From: Holtermannia corniformis
Lineage: Eukaryota; Basidiomycota; Tremellomycetes; Holtermanniales
Reading direction: 5' to 3'
DNA length: 64,000 nucleotides
NCBI GenBank assembly: GCA_001599935.1
Contig: BCIJ01000002.1
Location: 518,783 to 582,782, forward strand
Part shown: piece by piece, positions 11,719-23,181 of the stretch
Numbering within the stretch: the first letter of the stretch is position 1
Layout of the letters: every line of letters begins with the position of its first letter
Program-made: the position numbers and the translations under genes
Notes under the pieces: generated by a model
Told to the model about the DNA's origin: nothing
Seen by the model: the letters and a program-made list of their open reading frames with translations, nothing else
The model's database searches: none

Positions 11719-12435
11719 CCACCCGCGCTTCGACGCGCTTACGCCTCTGGACAAAATGCCGCCCTTCTCTCAGATCTCCAGTATATCCATGAGCGCAGTC
11801 TGGATGGAGAAGAAGAGGACGACGTGCTGATCCTGCCTCTTCGACAACTCTTGACCAAGATCAACGGACGTCTCAAGGAGATCCACCATGTCGAGACGGG
11901 ACCGGAGGAGCACTTGCTAGCGACAAATGTCTCTCCCGAGCGGTGGACATTGTACGCATCGCACAACGACGCCGAACAAATGGCTGATACGTTCGATCAG
12001 CCTTGACGAGCACTGCGAGTGGCGCTGGCTCGTATCACTTTGACACGCACAAGCTGTACTGGACGGGAGACACTAGCAACGCACACGGCTTAATCATTGA
12101 CAATGTAAGGTTACTCGGACTTCCTTGCGCGGTGTCACGCTCAAACTACATCTTGGCTACCTCCGCCGTGTTATCCTCGTTGCGTGCGCAATGGAGGGAA
12201 ACTGGAACCACAGTCGCGCTATACGACGCGCCCTGATGCGCACACCTGAAGGCGTGGCTGCACTAGAGGCTCTTGAAGACGTCGACCGCCGACAAGACCT
12301 GCTGTATGCTCGCGCAGACGCCGATCGCGTAAAGCTTTGGAAGGAATACGAAGTTGAACGCGCCGTTGCCACAAGCACGCAGATGAGGTCGCGGAGCGCA
12401 TTCTTGCCGCAGAAGCAGCCGGGCCGACCGCGTGA
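11719..12435 (+). pseudogene. Coding-like stretch with frame breaks, unrecognised
   Basis: An open frame from 11719 to 12006 reads like real protein (DDVLILPLRQLLTKINGRLK, then EIHHVETGPEEHLLATNVSP). A second, about 12200-12390, is strongly helical (EALEDVDRRQDLLYARADAD). Its continuation, ADEVAERILAAEAAGPTA then stop at 12433-12435, lies in a different frame with no obvious intron between. I recognise no family. It could be an unknown gene with splicing I cannot see, or a decaying gene with at least one frameshift. Confidence 0.25.
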
Positions 12436-12924
12436 TGCTCGTCCTACCGGGGCAGGGGTCGCAAAGCACCGCGAATCCCCAATGTTGAATAATCTGTCAG
12501 GCCTCGCCGACTTTTCAGTTCACTATTCGTTGTGTGATATGTGATGTTGCTTTAGGCGCTTCACTCGCTCATGGCGGGCAGACGGTTCACCGAGTTTGTT
12601 CTATGTCATGCAGATTCCACCTGGGGAGGCGGTGTCCACCAGTACTGGAACGTAATTTGCCATAATGGAACCAGATAGGAGCAGGCGAAGGGCAACCCGC
12701 GACTCTTCGCGCCACAGCGGCGCTCAAGCGGTAAATGAGACGTTGACCGGAAGTCGTGTCCGCGCGCGGAAAGCTTAGGCATTTGCGTAGCTGGTGTACT
12801 CTGCACACCAACTGAACAAACGAACACTTGCCACTCTACTGCTTCCATACATGGAGACCCTGAGATCTCGCAGGTCCCGCAAAGGATGTTTGGAGCGGCT
12901 ACTGAAACAAGCCTCGAAGAGGGG

Positions 12925-12931
12925 CTATAAG
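12925..12931 (+). promoter_or_regulatory. TATA-like box
   Basis: CTATAAG lies 32-38 nt upstream of the ATG at 12963, in the right orientation for the small orphan ORF that follows. TATA elements are rare in this window, so the placement is mildly suggestive. Confidence 0.35.
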
Positions 12932-12962
12932 CGCGACCCGGTGCTCGACAGGGTATCGCAAC

Positions 12963-13319
12963 ATGACCTCCCCCCGCGCCATCGAAAACGACTGCTATCC
13001 TGTTAACGCTGAGGACGGCAGTACCATCATGCTTCAGGTGGAATCTGCCGTCCTTGACATGAAATCACAAGGACTCGACGTTGACTCTCAAGCACAAGAA
13101 CCCCCAACGTTGACTGTCAAGCTGACTGATTGGAATCCTCCACACACCACAGAATCCCTGACCAAAGCAGCACCAAACTGGCCGAAACAGCTCGGCCAAA
13201 AGTTGCGCAGGAGCCTCAACAACCAGGACAAGTACCCAAACATACGATGGCTCACCTTGAAGTCCTCTGAAGACTCCAATCTGACCTTCGAAAAAATCGA
13301 CGTAGTCTCAAGGACCTAA
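12963..13319 (+). CDS. Small orphan protein, 118 aa
   Basis: An uninterrupted frame opens MTSPRAIENDCYPVNAEDGS. It is acidic then mixed, with no membrane segment and no recognised motif. Composition is less G+C-rich than its neighbours. It ends about 100 nt before the RPB2 stop on the other strand. A TATA-like box precedes it. Plausible as a lineage-specific gene, but chance remains possible. Confidence 0.35.
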   Translation: MTSPRAIENDCYPVNAEDGSTIMLQVESAVLDMKSQGLDVDSQAQEPPTLTVKLTDWNPPHTTESLTKAAPNWPKQLGQKLRRSLNNQDKYPNIRWLTLKSSEDSNLTFEKIDVVSRT

Positions 13320-13423
13320 GCGCATCTGCGAATGGACTAGCTGTTACAAATGCTATGCATGCCATGACCAAAGACGTCGATATCGTACACCCTGTAACCT
13401 CTGCCCCCATGCAAGAGCAGATG

Positions 13424-16400
13424 CTAGCTATCTTGCCGCGCCGTGTAGAGCCGCGTGGCGATATTCATCGCTTGAAGCTCCTCTGTAATGGAACGTCAGC
13501 ACATGTGAGTCTCGCTTTGATGACACTGACGGAACAAGAGCTTTGCCGCGTAGCTGTAATACCTGTCAGCAAAACAAGCGCAAGGTTCGAGGTCACTCAC
13601 GGTAAGTGTACTTGCGAGATCTGCGTCGTATTCCTGTTGTGTACAGGATTAGCAGTGATTCCACACGCGACTGCAGATCACTCACCGGCACACGCTACAT
13701 GAGAACTCCTGGCGCTTCAGTTGGGCGACAGCCGTAAGACCACAGTTGTCGCATACGTGCAGACGGTAACTAGGGGTGATCAGCCAAGCATGCGCGACGA
13801 GCAGACTGCTCACCCATCCGAACAGTCCATAGTGCGCTCCGCCATGAACAAGGAGAGACCGTGCGAGATCATACAGTCACGCTGATGCTGTCAGCGCTTG
13901 TCACTGGCGTGTGGCGCTACTGACCTCCATTTCACCGAAACGCAGACCACCGTCTCGACTTCGACCCTCGACAGGTTCTGCACGCCGTCAGCCGTTTATC
14001 GTAGCAAACATGCACAACTCACGCCGCGTCAGAATCTGCAGCGGTCCACGCGCTCTCGCATGAATCTTGTCGTCCACCATGTGCTTGAGCCGCTGGTAGT
14101 ATGTCGGACCAAAGTAGACTTGGGCTTGAAGCTTGCGCCCCGTGTGACCGTGGTACATGACCTCGAGCCCGCGGGAATGATAACCGTAGCGGAAGAGGTG
14201 CTGAGAGACCTTTTCAACCGTGAGCTCGGTGAAAGGCGTCGCATCGCCTTCACTGCCGTTGAGCGACGACAGCTTGGACAGCAGACACTCGACCAAGTGA
14301 CCGATTGTCATGCGCGACGGGATAGCGTGCGGGTTGATGATGATGTCCGGTACGATGCCCTCGCGCGTGAAAGGCATGTCTTCTTGCCGATAGGTGATAC
14401 CGATCGTACCCTTTTGACCGTGACGAGACGCAAACTTGTCGCCGATCTGCGGTACACGAGTCGAGCGGATCCGGATCTTGACGAATTTATGACCATCGGC
14501 ATTGGTCGTCAACAGCACCTGGTCGACCACACCCTGTTCGGTCGACTTGAGCGGGATCGAGACGTCTCGCTTCTTATGGAGCTGGGTACGCTGGCCGAGG
14601 TCCTCGCTCTGATCGTTGATCGGCGCGACTTTACCAATGATGATGTCGTCGCCGTTTACGTTTGTCGCTGGACTGATGAACCCGTCCGAGTCGAGCTTTG
14701 CGTACCGATCCGATGATCCGTGCTTCATGCGCAGCGTCTCGTTCCGATCCGGCTTTTCAAACGTCTCGACGGCTTCGAGACCCTTGAACTTTTCCATCTC
14801 GGTGTACGCGCGGTAGTAGAGCGATCGGAACAGACCTCGATCAATCGAAGACTGGTTCATGATGACGGAATCTTCCTGGTTGTAGCCCGAGTAGCAGAGG
14901 ATGGCGACGATGGCGTTCTGACCTGCGGGAAGCTCGGAGAACTTGAGGTACTCCATTGAGCGCGTCGTCGCGAGCGGCTTTTGCGGGTAGTAGAGAATGT
15001 TGGCCATTGTGTCCATGCGCATCTGGTAGTTTGTGAGGTAGATGCCCATCGCTTGCTTGCCCATGGCCGACTGGTACGTGTTACGCGGAGACTACGGCAG
15101 TCAGTGCTGTTGTGCTGTCGATCACGCGACTGACCTGATTATGGTCCGGGAACGGGACAATGGACGCGCAAATGCCCAAGATCATACTCGGGTGGATCTC
15201 CATGTGAGTAAACGTATGTGAAAAGTTGACGCTCTTGACGCGCGCGGCCGGGTCGAGCTCCTTGACTTTTGGGTGCTCTGCACGAGCGTTGTCGAGGTCC
15301 TCGTGCGTCATGGCGATCATGACCGTCTCCTCCTCTTCGGCATCGAGGTACTCGATCAGACCCTGGTCCATGAGTTCCTTCCACGCCGTCTCCTCGTCAC
15401 CGAGCACGACCGTGTTGTCGTTGATGGCTTCGAGGCGATCAATGTGCTCGCGCTTGAGCCGGAGCGACTGGTCCTCGTCGACGATGAACAGAGGTCGACA
15501 GACACGACCGGCGTCGGTAAAGAGTCGAAGTTCGCGCTCACGAATGTCACGCACGATCGAGACCTCGCCCTTGATATGGCCACTGCGGCGCATGGCGACG
15601 AGCTGGTTGTGGAGCATGACGGGGTTCCGGTGGATGCCCATCCAAACGCCATTGACAAACACCTTTGTCGCGTTTGGCGCGTTGTGGTACTCGCCCTGGT
15701 CTTCCAACCCCCATTCGTCGAGGAACTGAATGATCGGCGCAGAGTAGGAGCCGACCGAGATGTAGGCCATGAGCGCCAAGTTTTTAACGAGACCACACGC
15801 TTGGCCTTCGGGCGTCTCGGCGGGACAGACCATGCCCCAATGCGTGTTGTGCAGCTGGCGCGGCTTTGCAATCTTGCCGTCTCGACCGATTGGGGTGTTG
15901 GTGCGCCGCAAGTGAGACAGGGTCGAGGCAAACGTGTATCGGTTGAGGACCTGCGAGACACCGGCCTTTGCTGACATGGCTTTGGCTTGATCACCCCAGT
16001 TACCAGTCGCGAGCGAGTACTTGAGACCGTTGGTGATGATGTTGGACTTGATCGCGTCGGCCGTGATGAACGGCTTGTTCTTTTCGATACACTGTGGGGT
16101 GTGAGCGGTGGTAGCGACGGACAGACCAGACCTACCTTTTGCAAGTAGCGATACACCTCGCGCGTCAGCTTTTTGAACAGCATGCGGAACAAGGCCGCCA
16201 ACAGCGGACCGGCGAGATCCAACCGCTTCTTGCCGAAATGATCTCTATCGTCGAGTTCGCGCCGCTCCAGGGCGGCAAGCAACAACCGATGGATCATGTA
16301 CCCGAAGAAAAATGCCTTTTTGGTCTCGAACCCTTCCGAGACGGAGACGTGGGGCAGCATTTCCTTTTGCAGGATATCGTGCGCGGCACGTTGACGGGCC

Positions 16401-17701
16401 GCTCTGTTCCCGCCCATGTTTTGGCCACGACGACCGATAAAGTCGAGGGCCGTGTCGCGGTCTTGGATCGCAAAGGCTTCTTCGATGCACGGTCGGAGCA
16501 TCTCGAGCATGCCCGTGTCTTCGGGATCGTAGCAAATGTGCTGGAGGATGTCGCGGTCGGGCACGATCCCGAGCGCACGGAAGATGATGACGATTGGGAT
16601 CTCTTCGCGCGTGTAGGGCAGCGTCGCCTTCATCACATTGCCGGGCTGTGCGTGTCAGCAACCGACGACGACGACTGGTAAACGCACCGACTTGTCGCTT
16701 GTCCGCGTGTACATTTTCACAACGAGCTTGCTGGGTGTCTTGCCGCCCTTTTCCATCTGACTCGTGACCTCTGCAAAGAATGAGACGGGCGATGGCTGAC
16801 CCTTGGCAAAGACGTAGACGTGGTTGGCGGCCATGCGTTCTTGGGCGATCAAGACCTTTTCCGACCCGTTGATGATAAAGTAGCCGCCCTGATCGAGCGG
16901 GCACTCGTTGAGCTCGTAGAATGACGCTGGGGGGATGTTGTGGAGCAGACAGAAATTGCTTCGCAGCATGACAGGGATCTACTCTTGTCAGTCTCAAAGT
17001 ACAACAGACACGAGAACAGACCTTGCCGATGAACAGCTTGACCTCTTCTGCGGCATTCACGTCGCCCTCGTCGCCGATATAGTCTTCCCAGTTTGCCTCG
17101 ATAGGATCCTCGTCGGCCCCACAGACCTTGATCGTCTTTGTCAAGTCGACATAGAGCGAGGCCGAGTAGGTCAGGTTACGGAGCCGGGCCTCTTGCGGGA
17201 ACATTGCCGTTGTCGTCCCGTCCGACTCTGTCATGGTCGTGCGGGCGAGGTAGACCTGCTTGAACTCGAGCTGGTAGCGTTTCTGCGGCGTGTCAGTGCT
17301 CTATCAACACGGTGCATAGTCGACACAGACCGTCTGATCGCCATAGACGCCCGAGTGCTGCGCATACTGGTCCATTGTCAATTTCGAGTTTTCATCCACG
17401 AGCTCTTGCATCGTGTTGTCGACGAATTCATTGTACGACTCGAGCTGCTGCCTGACGAGACCCTTTTCCTCGAAAAAGGCGTCGATCACGAGCCAGCAGT
17501 CTTCCTGAGTGATGGCCTCGGACGCATCGACGTCGATCGCGTCTTGGACGTCGTCGCTGGCGCCATACGTGGCGAGAGTCTCGGGCTCGAGCTTGTAGCT
17601 TGGGTCGTGAACGTAGCCGTCATCTGCGTACGAGCCTGTTGTGTGGAGTTGTAGCGCGGTAGACGGGTGATTAGCAACCGAGAGTATTCACCTGGATCCA
17701 T
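13424..17701 (-). CDS. RPB2: RNA polymerase II second-largest subunit Rpb2
   Basis: The start gives MDP joined to [20 protein letters not shown]. The frame then runs through all Rpb2 landmarks: [74 protein letters not shown], and [14 protein letters not shown] in the hybrid-binding domain. The C-terminus is finely cut by five introns between about 13470 and 14040. They join [49 protein letters not shown] with a CSVC zinc site, [11 protein letters not shown] and [10 protein letters not shown], ending RLYTARQDS at 13424. It forms half of the polymerase active cleft in the nucleus. One 3' intron (13563-13600) is only 38 nt. The start is the first ATG of the conserved acidic N-terminus. Confidence 0.97.
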
Positions 17702-18096
17702 GATGTGTATGCTCTGCACTGTACGACCGCGTTGGCTCTGTTGCTCGTGCGCTGCTTGACTGGACCGGGTTGTGGATTGCACTGACGAGCTCGAGTGAAC
17801 GAGACGCTGGTGGTGCTGACTCGCTGCGGCCGGTTGACGAGCTCAAGCGCACTGTACCATGTCACCCACCAAAGTACAAGTTGGCGCGTAAACCCCATTG
17901 CACCGATCGAAACGCCGAAACGCCGAGACCACTAACCCCGCCGCCACTCACCACCAGCTGCACGATACATACACCACCCACTCGTCACTACTCACTCTCA
18001 CTCGGACCGCGACTCGAACAGCACGCACTCCAGGCAGACACCGCGCAAGCGACCCGGCAGCTCTCAACCACTAGTCCAACACAGTAACCAGCCAAG
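17702..18096. promoter_or_regulatory. Shared divergent promoter, RPB2 and CWC25
   Basis: 395 nt lie between divergent start codons. The part nearest CWC25 is rich in C and A with many CACC and CACTC runs, as in fungal leaders. No TATA box was seen. Confidence 0.4.
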
Positions 18097-19505
18097 ATGG
18101 GTGGCGGCGATCTCAACATGTACGTGCCCTCGGCCCCTCTCTACCGCATAGACTGACATATCATAGGAAAAAGTCGTGGCACCCCGTCCTCCTCGTCAAC
18201 CAGGAGCGCGTGTGGAAAGCCGAGCGCGCAGCCGTAAGTCTCCATCTCTCGTTCACATCATTGGATCTCACCATCTCTCTCCAGGCAGACGAAGCGAAAA
18301 AGGTAGCCGAGCTCCGGCGCGAGCGTGAAGAGGAACGTCAGCTGGCCGAGCTACAACGCATGCAAGAGGCCGCAACCGGTCGAAAACGTGTCGAGAAGCT
18401 CGATTGGATGTATGCTGCGCCCGCGAGTGGCGATGGCGGTGCGCTCGGTGGGAACAGGGTCGGCGAGAGGGACATGGAGGCGTATCTGCTCGGCAAGAAG
18501 CGCGTCGACGAGGTTTTGGGGCAGGATGACAAGAATGTGGGCGTTCGGGTGACCCGAATGGACTCGACTGACTATCGACCAGATCGGCGCGTCGTCAAAG
18601 GAGTTCCAGGCGGTGCAGAATGCCAACACTGCGCGCGACACGGCGAGCAAGATTCGCGAGGACCCACTGCTGATGATCAAGAAGCAGGAGCAGGCCGCGC
18701 TCCAGGCCATGCTGAATGACCCCGAGTTCCGGCGTAGGCGCAAGGCGATGGCGAACGGGGGCGGCGAGGAGAGCAAGGAGCAGCGCAAGGCACGCAAGGC
18801 GCAGGAGAAAGAGGTCAGCTCGATCGGCACTCGCACGTGGACAGTACTGATCCCACTCTGCAGGAGCGCAAGAGGGCCAAGAAGGAAGCCAAGGCTGCAC
18901 GTCATGAACGCCGTGAACACCGCTCGTCGTACCGCTCGCCGAGGTCTGATACCGAGTCAAGCGATGAACGAGAGCGCTCGTATCGTCGTTCACACTCGCA
19001 CCGGGATCGCGATCGCTCGAGGTCGCGTTCACCACGGAGAGATAGGGACCGGCGGGATCGCTACGAGCACGAGGGCGAGCGGCGGCGTGAGCGTGAGCCA
19101 GAGGTCAAACGCGAGCGCGAACCAGACGACCGGATCCCACCGACAAGATCCTATGCGCCCAGTCGACCCACAGCCTCCGACTTTGACACCAAGCCAGTCA
19201 CTACACCTGCGCCCCCACCACGCGTCACCCCAGGCGATGCAGCCCGCGCCGCACGGCTCGCCGCCATGTCCAATGCGGCTTCCCAAATCGACAGTGAACG
19301 CGACCGCGCCCTCGCTCAGCGCAGGGAACAGGACCGGATCCAGTTTGAGATCGAGGAGCGCGAGCGGACAAAGTTTGGAAAGGCCGATACCAAGGGCGCG
19401 TATGTGCGTGAACAAGAGAGGCTGGCGTTTGGCGGGGGTGGAGCGGCTGGGTTGGGCGAGACGATGACGCGGAGGGGTGGCAAGGGCATGCTGAAGGAGA
19501 TTTGA
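18097..19505 (+). CDS. CWC25: Pre-mRNA splicing factor Cwc25
   Basis: The first exons read MGGGDLNM, then [20 protein letters not shown], the family's hallmark start. They are followed by a charged coiled-coil ([20 protein letters not shown]) and LDWMYAAP. Cwc25 joins the spliceosome just before step one and promotes the first transesterification in the nucleus. Further exons include [20 protein letters not shown] and a long Arg/Ser/Glu/Asp tail with [16 protein letters not shown]. The conserved C-terminal block ends GGKGMLKEI at the stop 19503-19505. Introns near 18124-18170, 18234-18285, 18540-18590 and 18814-18862 are short. Confidence 0.93.
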
Positions 19506-20252
19506 GCGGCTGCGGGGCCTAGATGCATGTTGTACTGTGTATCATTGGAGCGGTTCACCGTCACAATAGGTCATACCTGCCTACGCTGACGTCTTGCATC
19601 CCAGGTGCCTTTGTGCGCTCCATCTGGAGATGGCGAAGGCTAAAGGCAGTCGGCGAGCAGGCATGATCCGCTGGCGCAGACGGTAGCATCAACCGTCGAG
19701 GCTATCTCGTCCCCGTCGAACCGACTGTACGCTCGCTTGGTCACTACCACAGCAGTCGACACTCCGATCGCATCTTGTCTACCATCCAACTCCGCAAGGC
19801 CGCGAGCGCCGCTTGAAAGCAACAAGACGAGCTCGCGACCAGGTGCCACCGCACTGGCGGAGTGCCAACCGCGAGTTGCCCGATCGGGTCCAGTTCTTTT
19901 CTAGTCATCAACGCCCAAAGCCAAGCCAACGTAGCCATCCACATTCCAACACGTACAAAGTCGACGCGAGGGTGAGTACTCGTTCATCGATCGGGCTCTG
20001 TTATCCGCCCTCTGGCTTCTCGCGAAGCCGCTGTGGCCACAGTGGCGTCGAGTGTTCAAAGGAGGGCGCGTGCGGGACGCGGATCACTGTGTCTTCGAGA
20101 CAAAGCTTTCACAACCCGCCGGGAGAGCGCGCCCTTTGGTCCAAGGGCTTCATTTGTGCGCCAACGCCAGCAGGCGTAATCTGAAGGCTGGCGGCGCCGT
20201 ATACATAGTTATCCATGGGCGCTCACCCCGACCCAGATCTCAGACGACGACA
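19506..20252. other. Intergenic region, no recognised gene
   Basis: There are several short open frames but no family match. A good donor (GTGAGTA) at about 19971 and acceptors further on hint at a spliced leader for the small gene at 20253. TATACATA lies about 50 nt before that start. Confidence 0.35.
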
Positions 20253-20588
20253 ATGACACGGCTCGCACTCGCCCACACTCCCTCTTCACCCGTCAGCGCA
20301 TCAGCCTCGCGCCCGCGCTTGTTCCACAAAGCAAAGTCGTCCTCACAATCCAAGGCCAAGACTCAAAAGGTGCAGATCAACCTCGAACTCAAGGTCGAAA
20401 AGGCAAAGGGCTTTGCCGCCTTCTTTAGCGTCCCCGTCGTATCCGGTCGGAGCGTACCGCGTGCCCCACCGAGCAGTCCCGTCCTCGCACCCGCACCCAT
20501 GCAACAACCACTCCCCAATGAAAAGCTCGGCAACATCCAGCAAGTCGAGTACATCGACCTCGAACCAGAGCCAATGGTCCTCTGCTAG
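20253..20588 (+). CDS. Small unknown protein, 111 aa
   Basis: The frame opens MTRLALAHTPSSPVSASASR. It is Ser-rich, then basic (KSSSQSKAKTQKVQINLELK), followed by KGFAAFFSVPVVSGRSVPRA. The proline-rich end finishes VEYIDLEPEPMVLC. It looks disordered, with a basic segment and an acidic tail. No domain was recognised. The ATG is the first with sensible composition; a longer in-frame extension to 20052 looks non-coding. It could be a regulatory or adaptor peptide, but nothing proves a role. Confidence 0.5.
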   Translation: MTRLALAHTPSSPVSASASRPRLFHKAKSSSQSKAKTQKVQINLELKVEKAKGFAAFFSVPVVSGRSVPRAPPSSPVLAPAPMQQPLPNEKLGNIQQVEYIDLEPEPMVLC

Positions 20589-21014
20589 CCCCATCCCTGT
20601 ATTCTGTGCTCTTTCGCATTCCCTGCATTCTCATCGTATCAACTACGCACTACTGTATCTTCTATCCGCGTCAAGCCCAACGGGCACGCTCTGTCATCCT
20701 ATGCTTCCACCCCTAGTCAAAGGCATTCCACTCTCGTAATGCATATGCACCATGTTACACTTTACCCCTTGGCTTGCTCCGACACTCTGCGCCCCACCAG
20801 AGCTACGGCTCGTTCCTGCAGGCTTCGATCCCCACCCCAGAACAATGCAAGCTAAGCCGACCGCCAACAAGGTTCAGTCAGCTGATTGCCTCACCCCTCG
20901 GCACGTCCAACGTGGACAACATGATCAGACGGATCCGCCGATAGTCGGTCAACTACATCATCATGTCATCCAGTCCTTACAAAGCAGTCATCAATCACCA
21001 TCAGTCATCATTGT
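20589..21014. other. Convergent intergenic region
   Basis: Lies between the 3' ends of the small unknown gene and the Crinkler/RHS-like gene. No gene was seen; it probably holds two 3' untranslated regions and terminators. Confidence 0.4.
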
Positions 21015-22848
21015 TCAGTCCGCATCATCCTCTTCATTTTCGTCGTCACCGTCGTTGCGCCAGTTCAGCGCAGATACATTCAGTAGGTTCTGATTGGGTT
21101 GGTGAGAATGTGCTCCAGTAGATCGAATGCTTACGAATACCTGTTGGAACCCCCCTGCCGGGTTCACGCCGGCGTATCCAATCCGAACTGGTATCGGCTG
21201 ACGTTGAGCGCGAGTCTTCCGGCCCAAGTAGATGACGGGTTGGTGCGCGCCCGCCACGAGCTGACCCTCTGTTTCGCCTGGGGCAACAAACACGAACGAA
21301 AACGTGGGAATCGCACTCGCATCTTGGCGCTCGGCCCCAAACGCCCTCAAGACGGCCATGACGCCGCGCAACTTGATGTCGTGCTTTGCAGCAATCGTCA
21401 ACTGGAGCATGACGACGTGCGTCGCGTCGGGCGAAACCCACAGACCGTCAATGGCGGTTGTGCGTCGCGCTGCGACATGGAGCAACCCCGGTTGCGGAGG
21501 GTATTGGCACGTCTGATCTAGTTGCAGTGTTCTCGTGGCCATGGGTTGTTTGGCTGGAATGACAAAGTGATCGCCCGTGGATAGCGTGATTCGGGTTGGT
21601 TCGCTGGCCTGCTCGAGAAAGGCCAGCGCCATCGTCTCGAAGATTGCACCAGCGACCGAGGGCTCCATCATGCAGATATGGTGCATGTCGATGCGCGCTT
21701 GAAGGAAAAACCGCATCAAAGTGTCTCGGATGATGCAAGAGATAAAGGCGGTGGGGATCACGAGACGGAATTCAGGCTCGGTACCTGCGACTAGACAGGG
21801 CTGCACACCCTCGGGTTCGACGTAAAAAACTTGATGATACTCAAGACCTTGCACTTGGGCGTCAACGAACATCTCGGCCCCGCCGAGCTTTGCCCTGCCG
21901 TTGAACAAGGTCTCTACCAATTGCCAAAGTTGGTCGCGTGTCGGTAGGTCTCGCGCAAAGTCCCTTGAAGGATCGTCGGTCTTGGGGTACCGACGGGCAA
22001 AAGCTAATCTTGCACTCGGTCCGAGATGTTCGACTACCTCGAGCGGAGTATAGTACAGTGCTTGGGGATGAGGGACACTTGGGGTCTGTACACGATACAG
22101 CTCGTTGAGGTAACTGAGCGCGGCTAAGCGTTTCACCGACAATCGGAATCTCAACGCTTACCAAACAGACGCAATCTCCGTTGGTTGCCAGTTGGACATT
22201 GTAAACACGCGCAGTTTCCTATGCTTCCACAGCGGGCGCCACTTGGCGGTGCGAGTGGACGACACGACGATGACGTACATGTTGGAGTTGTAAACACCAA
22301 AGATGGGAGCCGGGATGTCAAGCATTGCGTCGTTGAGGTCGAGGAGCACATAGGTTGGTTCTTGCTGAACAACCGCCTTGAGCTTTTCATCGGGTATGAC
22401 CTGGACGCCCGATCGTTCGAACAAGTAGCTTTCGCCTCTTTCCAGACAGAGCAGCACGCGTTGACGCTTTTCGAGCATCTTGGCGAGCAGGTACTCTAAA
22501 CAGGTAGACTTGCCTTTGGCTTTCGTCAGTGCAGTTCGCAACAAACTTTGACGACATACCTATGCCGGGATGGCCCCATATCAGGGTACCACCCCACAAC
22601 CTACGCTCGTCCGCTTTTCGACGATCCTGAGATTCTCTTTGCCAGTTGAGATCGGCTTGCACGCTTGCCCAAACCCGCACATATTCTTCACGGAGCAAGA
22701 ACGGAAACTGTTGCTCGGGATCCCAATGCACTAGGTTTGCTTTCAAGGTGCTAATCTGCCGACCGTCGGGCCCGGCAATCACATGCTCGGGAATCTGACC
22801 AAAGTAGGCAGCGTGCCACTGGCTCGCCCAATCGGGCGCTGTTGCCAT
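21015..22848 (-). CDS. Crinkler/RHS-like P-loop NTPase with C-terminal domain
   Basis: Exons join from MATAPDWASQWHAAYFGQIP. The Walker A is split by an intron (about 22510-22560): GTLIWGHPGIG joins KSTCLEYLLAKMLEKRQRVL. Next come SYLFERSGVQVI and PTYVLLDLNDAMLD (Walker B-like), then VYNSNMYVIVVSSTRTAKWR. This layout is that of the NTPase module in Crinkler and Trypanosoma RHS proteins and many basidiomycete relatives. The C-terminal half, with THVVMLQLTIAAKHDIKLRG, resembles the restriction-endonuclease-like module of that family. The intron at about 22116-22163 joins ASV to CYLNELYRV. Another at about 21085-21135 joins QQVF to NLLNVSALNW. The acidic tail is DDENEEDDAD. No signal peptide was seen, so export as an effector is not supported; a role in conflict between genomes is inference. 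Confidence 0.7.
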
Positions 22849-23181
22849 GTTGAGGGTAGACGCTGGTCGAGCGTTTTGCAACGCCGCTGATAGTCACGCT
22901 GGGTCGTGAATGTTGCTGATTCTGCCGTTTTCGAACAGCGGTGTGTTATGCACGCGAACGGATGTGGATCGTTGACATCAGCGTGCGTTGCGGACTGGCT
23001 GCTAGGCTGACACGTCTTGCTTTGCCAGAGATCGAGCATCACGGGTCCCGTAACAGAGTATCTTGCGTGTTGATTGCGTGGAAAGACAAGGGGGTCAATA
23101 GTCAGGGTGTCGCTCTGTGAATGGAATGCGAGCTCGAAGACCGCGCATGCAGCGATCATACACCCTGCATGGCTGTGTGCA
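22849..23181. other. Intergenic region between two minus-strand genes
   Basis: 333 nt with no convincing frame. It contains the promoter of the Crinkler/RHS-like gene and the 3' end of the SAP-domain gene. Confidence 0.4.

Noticed and set aside
13355..13702. Plus-strand frame starting MHAMTKDVDIVHPVTSAPMQ
   Set aside because: The minus strand here encodes the spliced Rpb2 C-terminus (YAAKLLF...RLYTARQDS), which explains the region.
13898..14716. 272-codon plus-strand frame opposite RPB2
   Set aside because: It is the antisense shadow of the highly conserved RPB2 coding strand, where high G+C third positions keep the opposite frame open; no family match.
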